Under the pieces are notes generated by a model. That model saw only the letters and a program-made list of their open reading frames with translations. It had not been told where the DNA came from and made no database searches. The position numbers and the translations under genes were made by a program. Shown here piece after piece: positions 11,686-22,567 of a stretch of 64,000 nucleotides of DNA (within the stretch, counting starts at the first letter, position 1; each line of letters starts with the position of its first letter). The stretch is taken from contig NC_073746.1 in NCBI RefSeq assembly GCF_029784135.1, positions 264,763,598-264,827,597 of the forward strand, written 5' to 3'. This stretch comes from Toxorhynchites rutilus septentrionalis (taxonomy: Eukaryota > Arthropoda > Insecta > Diptera > Culicidae).

Positions 11686-12750
11686 TTTTTTAAATTTTCC
11701 AAATGTTCATCAATAGTTTTTCCAAAAACAATGATATCATCTATATATACATGACAAATTTTTCCAATGTGTTCGCGTAGTATGTCATCCATTACTCGTT
11801 GGAAAATACTTGGAGCGTTTTTGAGACCAAATGGCATACGGAGAAATTCGTATTTACCATTATTAACAGAGAATGCAGTCTTTTCTATGTCTTTATGTGC
11901 CATTGGAATTTGATGAAAGCCAGATGCTAAGTCTAATGTTGTGAAATATTTGTTATTTCCTAAATTTGCTAGAACAGTCGATGTGTCTGGAATTGGATAT
12001 TTATCACTGACAGTTTTGGTATTAATTTTTCTGTAATCAATGACCATGCGATATTTTTTTTCGCCTGATGCATCAATTTTTTTTGGTACTATCCAAACTG
12101 GTGAATTATATGGTGATCGGGATGGTTGAATTATACCATCTCGTAAAAGTTGATCTAGCTGTTTAGTAATTTCTGTTTTAAGGGCTTGCGGATAAGGATA
12201 GGATTTGCTGTAAACTGGATTTTCATTGATTGTTCGAATTTCGGCTTTTACCTCTGTGATAAATGATAGTTTACTGTCTGGAGGCTGGAAGAGATCTTTA
12301 AAATTTGTTAGTAAATTTGATAATTTTTCCTTTTGCGTTGATGACAGGTGATCGTCTCGTACTTGGATTTTATTCACTGCTTGAAACTGATGCTGTAGTA
12401 AAGGAATAATATTTTGATTAATAATAAGTTGTTCATTTGATGTATTTATTATGGCACCTAATTCTTTTAGGGTATCATGTCCAATGATGGCATCGAATGT
12501 TTTTAGATTTTTCATGTGATAAAGTTTAACATTGATGTTGGAATATGGTCTAAATAATCGTGCTTGAGAAAATTTGGTAATTTCAATGTCACCTGCTACA
12601 GAAGATACAGGAAAGGGTTTTTCAACATCGTGAGAGATTTTTGCATGTTTTGGATGTATGTAGTTTTTGTTTGATCCAGTGTCGACTAAGAATTTCAAAG
12701 GAGTATCTGTGTTACCATAGAAAAGGAAATATGGTAACGTGGATTTTATT
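11631..12750 (-). pseudogene. pol: Pol, protease and reverse transcriptase palm
   Basis: The frame starts within the gag-pol overlap and includes an aspartic protease with DTGS near the start (about 12,685). The reverse transcriptase follows, with VIDYRKIN, LDLASGFHQIPM, MPFGLKNAP and the catalytic YIDD box (about 11,740). It breaks at an A6 run (T6 on the plus strand, 11,686-11,691), after which the correct reading continues in the next frame. There is no start codon of its own. Expression should come by -1 frameshifting from gag. Motif order and spacing are normal for the gypsy group. Confidence 0.88.
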
Positions 12751-12758
12751 CTAAAAAA
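12711..12758 (-). promoter_or_regulatory. Gag-pol -1 ribosomal frameshift signal
   Basis: In the gag frame the heptamer T TTT TTA (12,758-12,752) is read as AAT TTT TTA just before the gag stop at 12,748-12,746. A -1 slip there enters a frame that stays open into the protease. Downstream lies a perfect 9-bp stem, GTTACCATA at 12,738-12,730 paired with TATGGTAAC at 12,719-12,711, with a 10-base loop. The spacer of about 13 bases is somewhat longer than typical. Confidence 0.85.
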
Positions 12759-14047
12759 TTAAGTTCGGTAGGTTCATCATTATTATTTGATTCGTCTTGT
12801 TCTTCTATTTCAATGTTGTCACTGTATCGTTCAAAATATGTTCCTTGTGGGCAACTTTCTTCTGCGAGGTATGGGACTTGTTCAAAATATTGGGATACAT
12901 CAGGATAATTTTCTGTATATTCATTAGTTTCTATATTAAAATATCTGGGTCGTTTATTCGGAATTTGTGGCCGGTTTGTATAATTCACTTGTCGAGATCG
13001 AATCGAAGGGTCTACTTCCATTGGTTCGACTTTATTATTGGGTTTTGGAACAAATGGGTTGTTTTGCTGAGCTGGAAATCTTGGTTGAGGTTGAGGATTT
13101 TGAGGTTGAAATTTTTGTGGTTGAAATTGGTTTGAAATCATTGGTCTGAACATTTTTTGTTGTTGATGTTGTTGATTAAAATTGTGAACAGGATTAAACA
13201 TTGGCTGTTGACGAGCGGTATGCTGAATATACGTCGGTCTTGAAATAAAAGGTTGTTGTTGAATTTTGGGAGGAATTCTAGGTGGTATTCTAGGATAATC
13301 TTCAATTCCGTGTCTTGTTTTTGTCATTGTTTTTCTGTATTCAATGTTTTGGTATGTAATACAATATGCGTATGCATTTGCTAATGATTCTGGTTCGTGG
13401 TTTTTTAAAAATTTGCCGACATCTCCATTTAATCCGCGAGTGAAAGCATCTATTGCTTTTCTATTGTATATGTCAATCATGGCCTTTGATGCTTCTGGGT
13501 GTCTATAGGCTGGGTTAGTTTTAATTTGTCCAGCAATAAGAGAAAGAAGTTTATTAATTTCATCGTAGAAACATTCCAAACTTTTACCAGATTGTGTTGT
13601 GTTCATCAATTGATAATCGAGGGTTGTCAGATCTCTCTTTTCACCATAATATGTCAAAAGAGTTTTCTTTATTAAATTCCAGTTTATATTTACATCGGAA
13701 TTTACTAAGGCACTGTTGGCTTCTCCTTTTATTTTCCTTCTTATTGCTGTGCAGATGGCATAAAATTTATTCCGTTGATCGGTTGTGCTATTAATATTGG
13801 GTGTGTATGCTCTTACGAGAACATCAACATCACGTATCCAGCTGCTTAATTCATCGGATTTACCATCAAAAACAGGTATTTCCTTAATTAAATCTGGTAA
13901 TTTTTCAATAGAGGATGGATCTGCAGGTGATCCATCTGGGTTTGAATAAAAAAGAACTGGATCTTTATAATCCAAGTCTGGTAATGGAGCATTTAAACTT
14001 TCTAAAATGCTTAACCTGTTTAAAATATCTTGCATTTGTTCTGCCAT
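12746..14047 (-). CDS. gag: Gag structural polyprotein (gypsy/errantivirus type)
   Basis: This is an open frame of 433 codons with a normal ATG. The N-terminal half is acidic and helical and includes IPVFDGKSDELSSWIRDVD, a typical gypsy-group capsid start. The C-terminal third is rich in Gln, Pro, Phe and Asn and has basic RPRY-like patches. There is no CCHC zinc knuckle, which is usual for errantiviruses. The protein would form the particle core. It ends in an acidic tail at the frameshift site. No break is seen. Confidence 0.88.
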   Translation of the reverse strand: MAEQMQDILNRLSILESLNAPLPDLDYKDPVLFYSNPDGSPADPSSIEKLPDLIKEIPVFDGKSDELSSWIRDVDVLVRAYTPNINSTTDQRNKFYAICTAIRRKIKGEANSALVNSDVNINWNLIKKTLLTYYGEKRDLTTLDYQLMNTTQSGKSLECFYDEINKLLSLIAGQIKTNPAYRHPEASKAMIDIYNRKAIDAFTRGLNGDVGKFLKNHEPESLANAYAYCITYQNIEYRKTMTKTRHGIEDYPRIPPRIPPKIQQQPFISRPTYIQHTARQQPMFNPVHNFNQQHQQQKMFRPMISNQFQPQKFQPQNPQPQPRFPAQQNNPFVPKPNNKVEPMEVDPSIRSRQVNYTNRPQIPNKRPRYFNIETNEYTENYPDVSQYFEQVPYLAEESCPQGTYFERYSDNIEIEEQDESNNNDEPTELNFLE

Positions 14048-14720
14048 TTTATTGAATCTGATTAAGTATGTATTTTTTTAAAAATTATATTAAAACACAA
14101 CTAGTTTAGTTAATTCACTTTTTTTATTATAATTGTATTTCTTATATTTTGATTTGAATATTGTTTCGCTTTTCTTCACTTTTTATTAATAATTTTAGTA
14201 AAAATTTTTCACTTTGATTTTGATTAATTCACTTTATTGAAATAAAAAATTTACTTACACAATAATTCCAAACATTCTGTGGGTATGCCACAGAACTGCG
14301 GGACACGTGGCTCCGTTCCCAATCCTTTTACAGTGGAAATCTGGAAGCCTTTCGAGCGCGTGTTTGGTTGTTACCGAGTCCTATTACCTCCGGATCCAAG
14401 CGTCGGGTGAGCTCGAAGTGATAAGGATCCGTGGAACCCAGGTGAAGCACACACTTCCCGGTGCGGTGGTGTTTTCCTTTTTGGATGAAGCACTAGTATT
14501 TCTCTGTGTTTTCGTCCTACTGGGGCACCTATCCGCACGTCCGCTTTAAACGAGGTTGGTGTTGCGCGAGTTATCAATTCGAACCGATGGTTGCTTTATC
14601 GCACCAAGTCGTTGTTCGAAACGCGGTGGAAAATTAAACGGGCTGTCGATTGCTTTTTCGCACCGAGTCTTGCTCCCGTTCACTTCACTAATTTTCCACT
14701 GATAACACTAATCACTCTGG
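14048..14720 (-). other. 5' leader of the gypsy-like provirus
   Basis: This is the non-coding leader between the primer site and gag. It is AT-rich next to gag and GC-richer toward the primer site. The two plus-strand stretches TGCTTTATCGCACCAAGTCG (near 14,590) and TGCTTTTTCGCACCGAGTCT (near 14,650) form an imperfect direct repeat. A possible splice donor GTAAGT lies at 14,258-14,253. Confidence 0.7.
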
Positions 14721-14738
14721 GTCCCTATTCGGGCGCCA
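14721..14738 (-). other. Primer binding site, tRNA-Lys type
   Basis: On the minus strand TGGCGCCCGAATAGGGAC lies directly against the 5' LTR, sharing one base with it. It differs by one base from the well-known tRNA-Lys(UUU) primer site of lentiviruses, so it should pair with the 3' end of tRNA-Lys. Confidence 0.88.
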
Positions 14739-15053
14739 GTTAATACTTTTACAAAAGGTTTATTTTAAAAAAATATTTTTTGGACACCAATGTGTCTTTA
14801 TTCACTCTTGCTTAATAACTGAACATAGAATTTTAGGATACTGCTATATATAATCTCGCTGTGCCCTGATTCTAGTCTTATCGCTAAATACTGCATTATG
14901 GCAAATAATGGAAATGTTTGTTTATTTGGATCTTGGGTCGTGAGATTGTTTATGATGTGATGTGGCTGAGTGGTCCGATGTCTGGAGTTTGTTGATAATG
15001 AATTATCGCTTCGCGGGTGGTCCGTTGCTGGCCAGATGGTTGGTGACTTAACT
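14738..15053 (-). repeat. 5' LTR of the gypsy-like provirus
   Basis: This 316-bp copy is identical by eye to 7,705-8,019, apart from one extra T in the run near 14,763. It carries the same TATA, initiator and AATAAA signals and should drive the genomic RNA. Confidence 0.9.
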
Positions 15054-15057
15054 TAAA

Positions 15058-15245
15058 TGTCGTATTTCCGATCGAAATTTGACGCTTTATTTAACATACT
15101 TAAAATTATCCAATTTGAGTCAAATATGCACCGTTTTGTTCGCAAGTTTGTTGCCGTTTAGAAGGCAACTTTGGCCATTCCGGGCTATAGCTTCTCCGCG
15201 CTGTTCCAACTGTTTGCACAGTATGCGTTCTTATAATGCAGCATA
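15058..15245 (-). pseudogene. Mariner 3' end (transposase tail plus terminal repeat)
   Basis: On the minus strand this reads the C-terminus of a mariner transposase, KLPSKRQQTCEQNGAYLT, then a non-coding tail that continues across the provirus to the terminal repeat at 7,704-7,687. The mariner at 57.3-58.5 kb has the same tail (SKWQQVCEQNGAYLT). Only the last 30-40 codons remain. Confidence 0.8.
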
Positions 15246-15965
15246 AGGGGGGAACCCGGTCTGGGAGGTCGGAAAAATGTTTATTTTGCATTTTTGGGAA
15301 GCTTATGCCCTCAGAAATGTTGTCCTAAGAGGATTTTTTCGATATTTGATTTCGTTGAAAAGTTACAGCCAAAAGTATGAGGTCACCTCAAGGGATATAG
15401 TATTGCTGTATAGATTTTTTAACTCGAAACCATGTTTTTGCAGCTGGTGGTATCGATATTTCAAGATCTTCTCGACTGATTTGGCTGTTTTTTTTTCAGC
15501 ATGTGAAAATGGATTATCTGAAGCGTTACATAGCCATTTTTTGATATCTCACCTTTTAGTTTTTTTATGAGCTTTCAAATACTGATTTTTCATGAAAAAT
15601 AACTCATTTTCAACAAAAAAAGGCCGCCATTTTGGCATTTTTTGGATTTTTAAGAACCCCTATATGTTGCTTTATGTAATGTTTTAAAGTTTCAAAATAT
15701 TTATTGGAATTCGTTCTGCGGCACCCTGTTCCTCCAGAATCGATACCACCAGCAAGGTACCAATTTTCAGACAGCATCTACGCATCCAGCCGTCAACAGC
15801 GTAATAATCATTATTCGTGCATTTAAAAAATGGAAAAAAAACATCTTTAAATATACATTAAACAATAACCGAAATATCCGAATACTTCACTTTATTCCTA
15901 ACACTCAAAAAAATATCACGAAAACTAATTATTTTTCGACCTTCCAGACCGGGACCCATCCTTAA
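15246..15965. mobile_element. Inverted-repeat element, about 720 bp
   Basis: The left end GAACCCGGTCTGGGAGGTCGG near 15,252 matches the right end in inverted orientation (TTCGACCTTCCAGACCGGGACCC near 15,935), with neighbouring T/A runs also matching. The interior is AT-rich and non-coding. No target duplication was identified, so the boundaries are approximate. Confidence 0.5.
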
Positions 15966-16549
15966 GCAATAACTGTAAAACAACGTATAGCATTGAGGGG
16001 CGCCCAGCCAAGCGTAGCGAAAAATTAAAAGAGTATTGGTGTAATGTGATGTAGGGTGTTTCAGTTTTGCGAAAATCAAAGAAAGGTTATTGGTTTCATG
16101 TACGGACAGAAGCAACTACTCATGATGTTTTTTTACTCAATTGAAAGATGAAATATAATACGGTGAAAAATATGCAATTGAAAATTCTTGGATTTTGGCG
16201 CCCCAAAGGGCCGCCAAATGCCGGGTTTGCCGGCCGCACACTGCGCTACTGTTTACCACTATGGTTTTATGTCGACAGGGTCAAGTTTATCTTTTCCTAA
16301 AAAAAAAACGAGAAATCATAGATAATGTTTTTTTTTAATTTTCAGAATCAGTTAAATAACTGAATTTCGTATACAAGGACTCTGAAACCCATATGATAAA
16401 AAAAAGTATACTTGAAGTTTTTCCAACACATACGCCTTCCAAAATTGTGTTGCTCAAGTGGATCGTACCATCTCACATCTTTCACCGCGCAGAATAAAGG
16501 CCTTTATGTCCGTAATTAGATCCCATCAAGTGACATTAGACATAGAACT
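15966..16549. other. Spacer without recognised gene
   Basis: No coding signal was found. Near 16,195-16,245 a GC-rich stretch (GGCGCCCCAAAGGGCC, GCCGGGTTTGCCGGCC) resembles 5,940-5,985 in inverted orientation. Confidence 0.5.
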
Positions 16550-18299
16550 AACACTAAACCTACCACGAGGGGTCATATGACCCATTTTAAAGTTTTTGTC
16601 AAAATTTTCTTGCAAATAAAATTTTCACAACCTCATTTGCCTACACTACTTTTCTTAAAACATACATCTTATGTATTTTTCAGTGTTTACTCCTCTATTG
16701 TTATTTTTTTTTACTGATAAAAATATGTAAACTGCCCTATCTACCGCAACGGGTCATTTGACCCGTGCCAACATTCATTTGATATCAGAAAGATTTGTAT
16801 GTGTGGTTGTTATACAAAAGCATTGCATCACACATTTTTGCTATTGTTTTACATATTATGTTGTATTTGTGAATGAATAGTGAATGATTAGAATTAATTG
16901 TATTGCTGACTATCCCAGCGAGCTCACAGTAACCATTCCAAGCTCAGCCATTCCATACCAAACCGATATAGTGGTTCTCAGATTTTCGTGAAAAATTGTA
17001 GATTTGTTCTTCATTGCAATCAATAAGACCTGTATATTTTTATTTTTTTGTTAGGGTGACCATTTCCGCTTTAGGGTTGTCCGAAAAATCACTTTTTTCA
17101 CTTTTTTCCTAAAATGACATTTTTCAAAAATACATTACTTTTGAACTACTCAACCGATTCTAATGATCGACATATCATATTAAAGCCAATTAAACCTCTT
17201 CTTTTTAGTAAAAATACTTCAGAAAACTTAAAAAAATTGTTTCTGTTATTATTGATTGTATTTGTTTTTTATGGTTTTCATGGTCTCGGGACCAAGGACG
17301 CTATATTTTTTATATTTTTTCTAGAAAACTGAGGATTTTTTACAAAAAATATCTCTAAATCAGAGATGTGTTCTTTTTCGTTTTTCAGTTATTACTTTTC
17401 AAATTTAATGGATGATTCAAAAACCATTTTTCACCTATATCCCAAAAATGATTTTTTTCAAAAATTCATAACTTTTTAACTACTGTACTGATTCAGATGA
17501 TTGAAGCACTTGACCAAATTTGAAGCACTTTAGCTAGTTTTATTCAGTTATCAAACTAGCGATATTTATGCGATGGCGATATACAAACTAACGATTCTAG
17601 TTGCATAGATTCAGTATAGTCGCATAAAAATATTGAACGAAGACTAAAAACATGTTAACTTTGAAAAATCATAACTTAAAAACGAAAAAGAACACATCTC
17701 TGATTTTTGAATATGTTGTGTAAAAAATCCTCAGTTTTCAAGAAAAATTATAAAAAAATATAGCGTCCTTGATCCCGAAACCATGTAAACAGATATCCCG
17801 AAAACAAAATTAATTTTTTTTTTGCAAATGTAAAATTTTTCCAAAGAAATCTAGCTCATTGGTTTTAATTTGATATATCGATCATCTGAATGGGCCTAGT
17901 ATTTCAAAAGTTATGAATTTTTGAAATAAGTCATTTTAGGAAAAAAAGTGATTTTTCGGATCACCCTAAAAAGGAAATGGTCACCCTAACGAAAAAATAA
18001 AAAAAACACCGGTCTTAATATTTGCGATAAAGAACAAATCTACCACTTTTCACGAAAATCTGAGAACCACTATATCGGTTATGCATTGAATGGCTGAGTT
18101 ACAGCGCAATTTTTCGTGTCAATAATTGTAATTTCATTATTTTGCTAATAATATCGAAATCGAAATATACAGGAGAAAAATGGTATACCACGTTTCTCAA
18201 CAAAATTATATAAATTGAGTCATTATTATCTAACTATCCTCAAAGGGTCACTTGACCCGCTGGAATAAGTATACATGAAACATCAGTAGGTTTAGTGTT
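16550..18299. mobile_element. 1.75-kb fold-back element with CACTA-like ends
   Basis: The ends are a perfect 14-bp inverted repeat, AACACTAAACCTAC (16,550-16,563) and its complement (18,286-18,299). Inside, the stretch from about 16,950 to 17,480 is the inverted counterpart of about 17,640-18,105. Matching blocks include CCGATATAGTGGTTCTCAGA / TCTGAGAACCACTATATCGG and the AGGGTGACCATTTCC / GGAAATGGTCACCCT pair. The palindrome GGGTCA-NN-TGACCC occurs three times, at 16,570, 16,751 and 18,245. There is no transposase. No clear target duplication was found, so the superfamily is unknown. Confidence 0.75.
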
Positions 18300-21200
18300 T
18301 AGAAAGAGCTTTGTGGAAGTACAGAAAACAACATAAAGCTGGTTGGGTAAACAATTTGCGAATGATCATCATTGTTTGCATCGTCTCTCCCAATATGGTT
18401 GAGTTCATCGAACTTCTCTCGTACCAATAGTCTATCATCGGATAATAATACAATAGATCCCATATTATATATTTCATCACATTTTTGCAATTCATTCAAC
18501 CATTCAGTAACCGACATCGCACTAGTCTTCGTGACATCACCGCTCGGTCGGGTTCTCCTCTTGCCTGCCAATTGATGTCACCGAGCGCGTGTTTTGCTTT
18601 TTTACAAATTTACCGTTAACATGTTTTGCATATTTCCCACCTTCTGCCCAAATTCCCGAAGTGAGTCGACGCGACGTTAAAGCTCGCGTTCCATGAATTG
18701 TGTCGGTCCAAAGAAAACCATACGTTTCTTACACTTCGACTGATTTGCTTTTTTCGTCAATGGTTGCGCTCCATAATTGAAGTTACAGAATTGTGAGGCC
18801 CGCCGAATGGCTCTCCGGTCTGAACAAACGGTAGCCGAAGAGCGACCTTTGAAAAATTACGATGAATATGCTCTCCGAACGATGACAAATGTCGATAAGT
18901 ACCGATGGGTGCTTTGTGTCCGCTTCTTTCTTAAAGCGAAAGCAAACGTAGTCATCGCTGAATCTGCGAATCTGTCGGGATGATGGCGTAAGGGTTGAGT
19001 AAGAGTGACAGTGAAATGAATGGAAAAGTGTGGTGGAAAAAGAAAAAAAAATAACGACTGGCCGGGTTTCGTCGTCGTCGTCAAGTCACGGCGCGTGAGT
19101 GGTTCTTTCGAACCCGCGGAACAAAAGCCATGAAATCTGCGGGATGACGAATTATTTTCGTTTGTCCGCTTCTGATGCCCGCTTCCTGCTTGTTGCCAAT
19201 CCCACCTCTCCCTGGTTATTTGTTATTTTTTGCAGTTGTTACTTTTGTCAGCACGCTAGCCGAATTGGGGTTAATGATAGCTTTTTTGTTGTTTCATGTG
19301 GTCGGGTTCGTGGTCGGTCCCTGATTCTTGGCTGGCTGATGTTTTTTGTTCGCTTTCTTCATCTGCTTGCCGACAGGGCTGATGTAATGCGAGAAAGGTG
19401 GCATCGGGGCATTAGGGAATGCGATCCGTAGGCGGCTGATGTGATTGGTGCTTAGATGAATTGGTTAGAAGGTAATACGGTGTCTCTAGTATATTGTGGT
19501 ATCAAAACATAATTCATTTCCGAACACTTGGAAGCCTCAAAGTTCCTGATAATAGGTCGAAATCTTTCCAATCCAGATCGACCTCGTTTGACACGCTTTG
19601 CCAACTCATTCGTGCGATTGCCGCAAAGCAATTTAAGCATGCTATCAGCGCCTAAACAGTCATTTGCGCCCGCTTTTATTTGCTGTTAGCTTCCCCAGAT
19701 GGGTCAGATGCCCGCCCAACTTGGATAATAAGCAGTAAAATCTCGGACCAGTGGCCAAGTAGTGCTGGGGATCACTCCACCCGCCTAGAGGCATAATCCG
19801 AAAGTGACGCACAACCACCCGCGGAAACGTGATGGGCGTCCCAACTATGCTCCAGTGGCCGGGAGGGGACAGCGATTTGCTCACCTAAATTATGTGCTCC
19901 GTCTTTGCTATGTTTCACAAGCCGTCATAATTATGTTAATTTGAGCTTGTTCCAAATCATGTCGGAAAGATCTTTTCGTACGAAATGTGATTTTTCGTTT
20001 CTTTCGAGGAATGAGTGTTTCATGTAGCGCAAATTGATGGGTGATGCTTCTCGACATCGAACCAGTGTTTTTCGTGTGAGTGTACGTTCTCAGAGACATT
20101 CGTTAAACTGTCTGTAGACCTTGGGAAGGGAAGTCGGTTCGTTGCACGGTAATGAAGCTGCGTTAAGGGTTACTTAGGAATACTATTACATTCTTACTTA
20201 TCGGTTTTATTGCTGGAAACATATTTTTGCAAACATAAGTATCAGAACCAAGTGATCTTATGAAGAAAAAAATATTACTGATTGGTATCCTTCTTTGTGA
20301 GCTCAAGCTGGAAACAACAGTTAATTGCGCGAGGCACAACAAGTTCAGCTTGGATTCAGCACATTTAACTCGCAACTTGATTATTCCCCCCAAATCGCAA
20401 TCGGGTGATAATCAGCGCGAAGCGAAGTAAAAAAACACACACGTGAGGGTGTACCAAGTGTGTACCAAACAAACATATCGAAGTTGCATGCCTCAGGTGG
20501 AATGAAAAATGAATTATTTATATTCCCCCCCGCTTCAGTCGCTACCATTCTTCTTTTGTCCATCGACGGTTTAAAGTTTCTTCGCGCCATGGTGCTTTAG
20601 GGAATGTTTATTCAACTCTTTCATTCCATTTCTCTCTGTGTACTGCTGTCCCGTTTGTGTTCGCTCGACAGGCTCGGAGAAGACGGACGGATCTTTTAGG
20701 GTCCCAAAGCCAAAGTCAAGTTCAAGCTTTTCAGCGTTCGTGCCGCGCCTTCAATTGAGTTTTGCCTCTGCTGGCAACAAATTCATTCCGTATATACATT
20801 GGGTTGACATTAATCACGGATTGAGGCACGCTGACCTACTAACGAGTTTATTTGAAACTGTTGAATATATTGTGTTGATTCAGTGCCAACTGAATGGATT
20901 CGATTGAATTGTCGACTAATTTAGGAAACAATAGCGAACACAATTGTGAGAATCACAATTTTAAAAACATATTTACTGTTATAGGCGCGCCGATCATCCG
21001 AACTCAAATTAGAAGTCTTCCCACGTCTTTGTCTAAATCCTTCCCAAGGCCACGTGTCACCCCGTAAATTTCACTGAATCATTTTCAATTTCATCGCTCT
21101 CGTGAACAGTTCATCTAGATAAGCGGACGAGAATGATAAAGAAGCCAGTCAGATATACTCGCGAAACTTACCTCAGCTGACCCAGATTCGCGAATGACGT

Positions 21201-21441
21201 GCAGTCACAGTGCTAAAAAATCGAGCCGCCGAAAAAAAATTTAATAATAACAAGCCAACGAAAATAACTGAAGATTTGCTTTCGCTTCCCACGATCCTGG
21301 CAATATCTCAGACCTGGAGGCGGATGCTGGAGAGCAGTGGGAGGGGAGAGAAGTTTCGCTTTTGCTTCATCCACAACAATCCCGGTGGACTTGCGATGAC
21401 TGACTCATAAAATCCGCATCATACTTAAACGCGTTGTTTTT
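18300..21441. other. Low-repeat spacer, possibly host unique DNA
   Basis: This stretch is less repetitive and more GC-rich than its surroundings. Open frames of up to 110 codons occur on both strands, for example at 19,099-19,431, but none shows a recognisable domain. No tRNA or conserved RNA was recognised. It could contain regulatory DNA or an exon too short to identify by eye. Confidence 0.45.
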
Positions 21442-22567
21442 GACGTAGAACTACCTCTTTCAGGAAGGGTGCCAAATCAGAAAACAGGTCACGTTTTTAA
21501 TGAAATAAAGTTAACGTTAATAGCTATTTTTACTGTGAACGAATTCCCATGATTTGCATACCAATCGAATCGGAAATTCTCTAAGGTTTGTTTGATATGC
21601 TATACATTACAATTCGCTAATCTCTAAACGGTTTAAATTCAAGAAAACTGGAAGAACTTCCTTTTCCCCATACATTTGTTCTGCCGATTTGTGTGCTAAT
21701 CCAACCCGTATTTCGGATGCTTATAACTCGAACATTTCTTAACAGATCGGAAAGATGTTTGCATCAATTGGTAGGAAATATTTCTACGTGTCTATCACAA
21801 TTAATAAAATGTTGTCTTTCATTAGATGAACAATTGAATAACTATAAAATGTCAAGCGTTATTTGAACGCCCTAACTGCCAAGTTTTGATTTGCCCGATT
21901 TATGGTTTCCCCAACACAGACTTCAAAGTCGATGTACCTGTGGAAATCCGCTTTGCAAATATGCATGCAAGTTGGGGCTGTTTTTGTTCGCATCGAGCTG
22001 AGTTTCTCTAACACGGACTTCAAAATCAATATGCCTGGGGGAAACCGCTTCGTCAAAACATGCAAGTCGGAGGTATTTTTCCTAACACCACGGACTTCAA
22101 AATTAATGTGCCTGGAGGAATCCGCTTTGCAAATGTATGCAAGTCGGGGGTATATTTTGGAGTTGAGTAATTTTGTACTCGCTTGTCGTTGTGCAGACCG
22201 GAATATGTTTCCACAAAACGTACTTTTAAACTGAGAAGCCTGGGAAAATCGCCATCTCAGATACTATAGGTGAATGAACTTTCGCGGTTCGAGAACTACG
22301 TAAACATGAGATGTGCAATAATTTCATAGGGAAATGTAACATACAATGATCGTTTGACAATTCTTCCACTCACATGTTTTGGTGGTCCTAGGCATCATAT
22401 CGAACGTAAAAGGACGTTCATCAAATTTAACTGTAACGAAGAACATGATCTATAACAAAAATTTCGATGCATTCTAAAATAATATTCGAAGTAGTAAACA
22501 AGTGGATTGCATAATGTAATTGCGTAGTTCTACGTCGAAAATATGCGGTCGTGTCCTAGATACAACC
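21442..22567 (+). mobile_element. Palindrome-bounded module i
   Basis: The left boundary is GACGTAGAACTACCTC (21,442-21,457). The right boundary is TGCGTAGTTCTACGTC (22,521-22,536), followed by a hairpin GGTCGTGT-CCTAG-ATACAACC (22,547-22,567). The first 300 bases match module ii at 30,651 (AAGGGTGC-AAATCAG, AACGAATTYC, GATTTGCATACCAA, ACATTACAAT). The core at 21,715-21,880 (CTTATAACTCGAACATTTCT and onwards) matches 59,985-60,150. There is no coding capacity. Confidence 0.65.
21900..22160 (+). repeat. Three diverged tandem units within module i
   Basis: The phrase GACTTCAAARTCRATGT..CCTG, followed by GAAWYCGCTTYG and ATGCAAGT, recurs near 21,918, 22,016 and 22,094, with 80-100 bp spacing. 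It is non-coding. Confidence 0.65.

Larger units (their letters stand above)
7705..15053 (-). mobile_element. Gypsy/errantivirus-like LTR provirus, 7.35 kb
   Basis: The element reads on the minus strand as 5' LTR, primer site, leader, gag, pol and env, then polypurine tract and 3' LTR. The LTRs begin AGTTAA and end TTAACT, as in the gypsy group. They are flanked by TAAA on both sides. The two LTRs differ by a single base in a T/A run, so insertion is recent. Gag and env are open, while pol is broken by one-base shifts at two A6 runs. It is an endogenous retrovirus-like element of insects. Family assignment rests on protein motifs and LTR termini, and no alignment was run. Confidence 0.93.
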
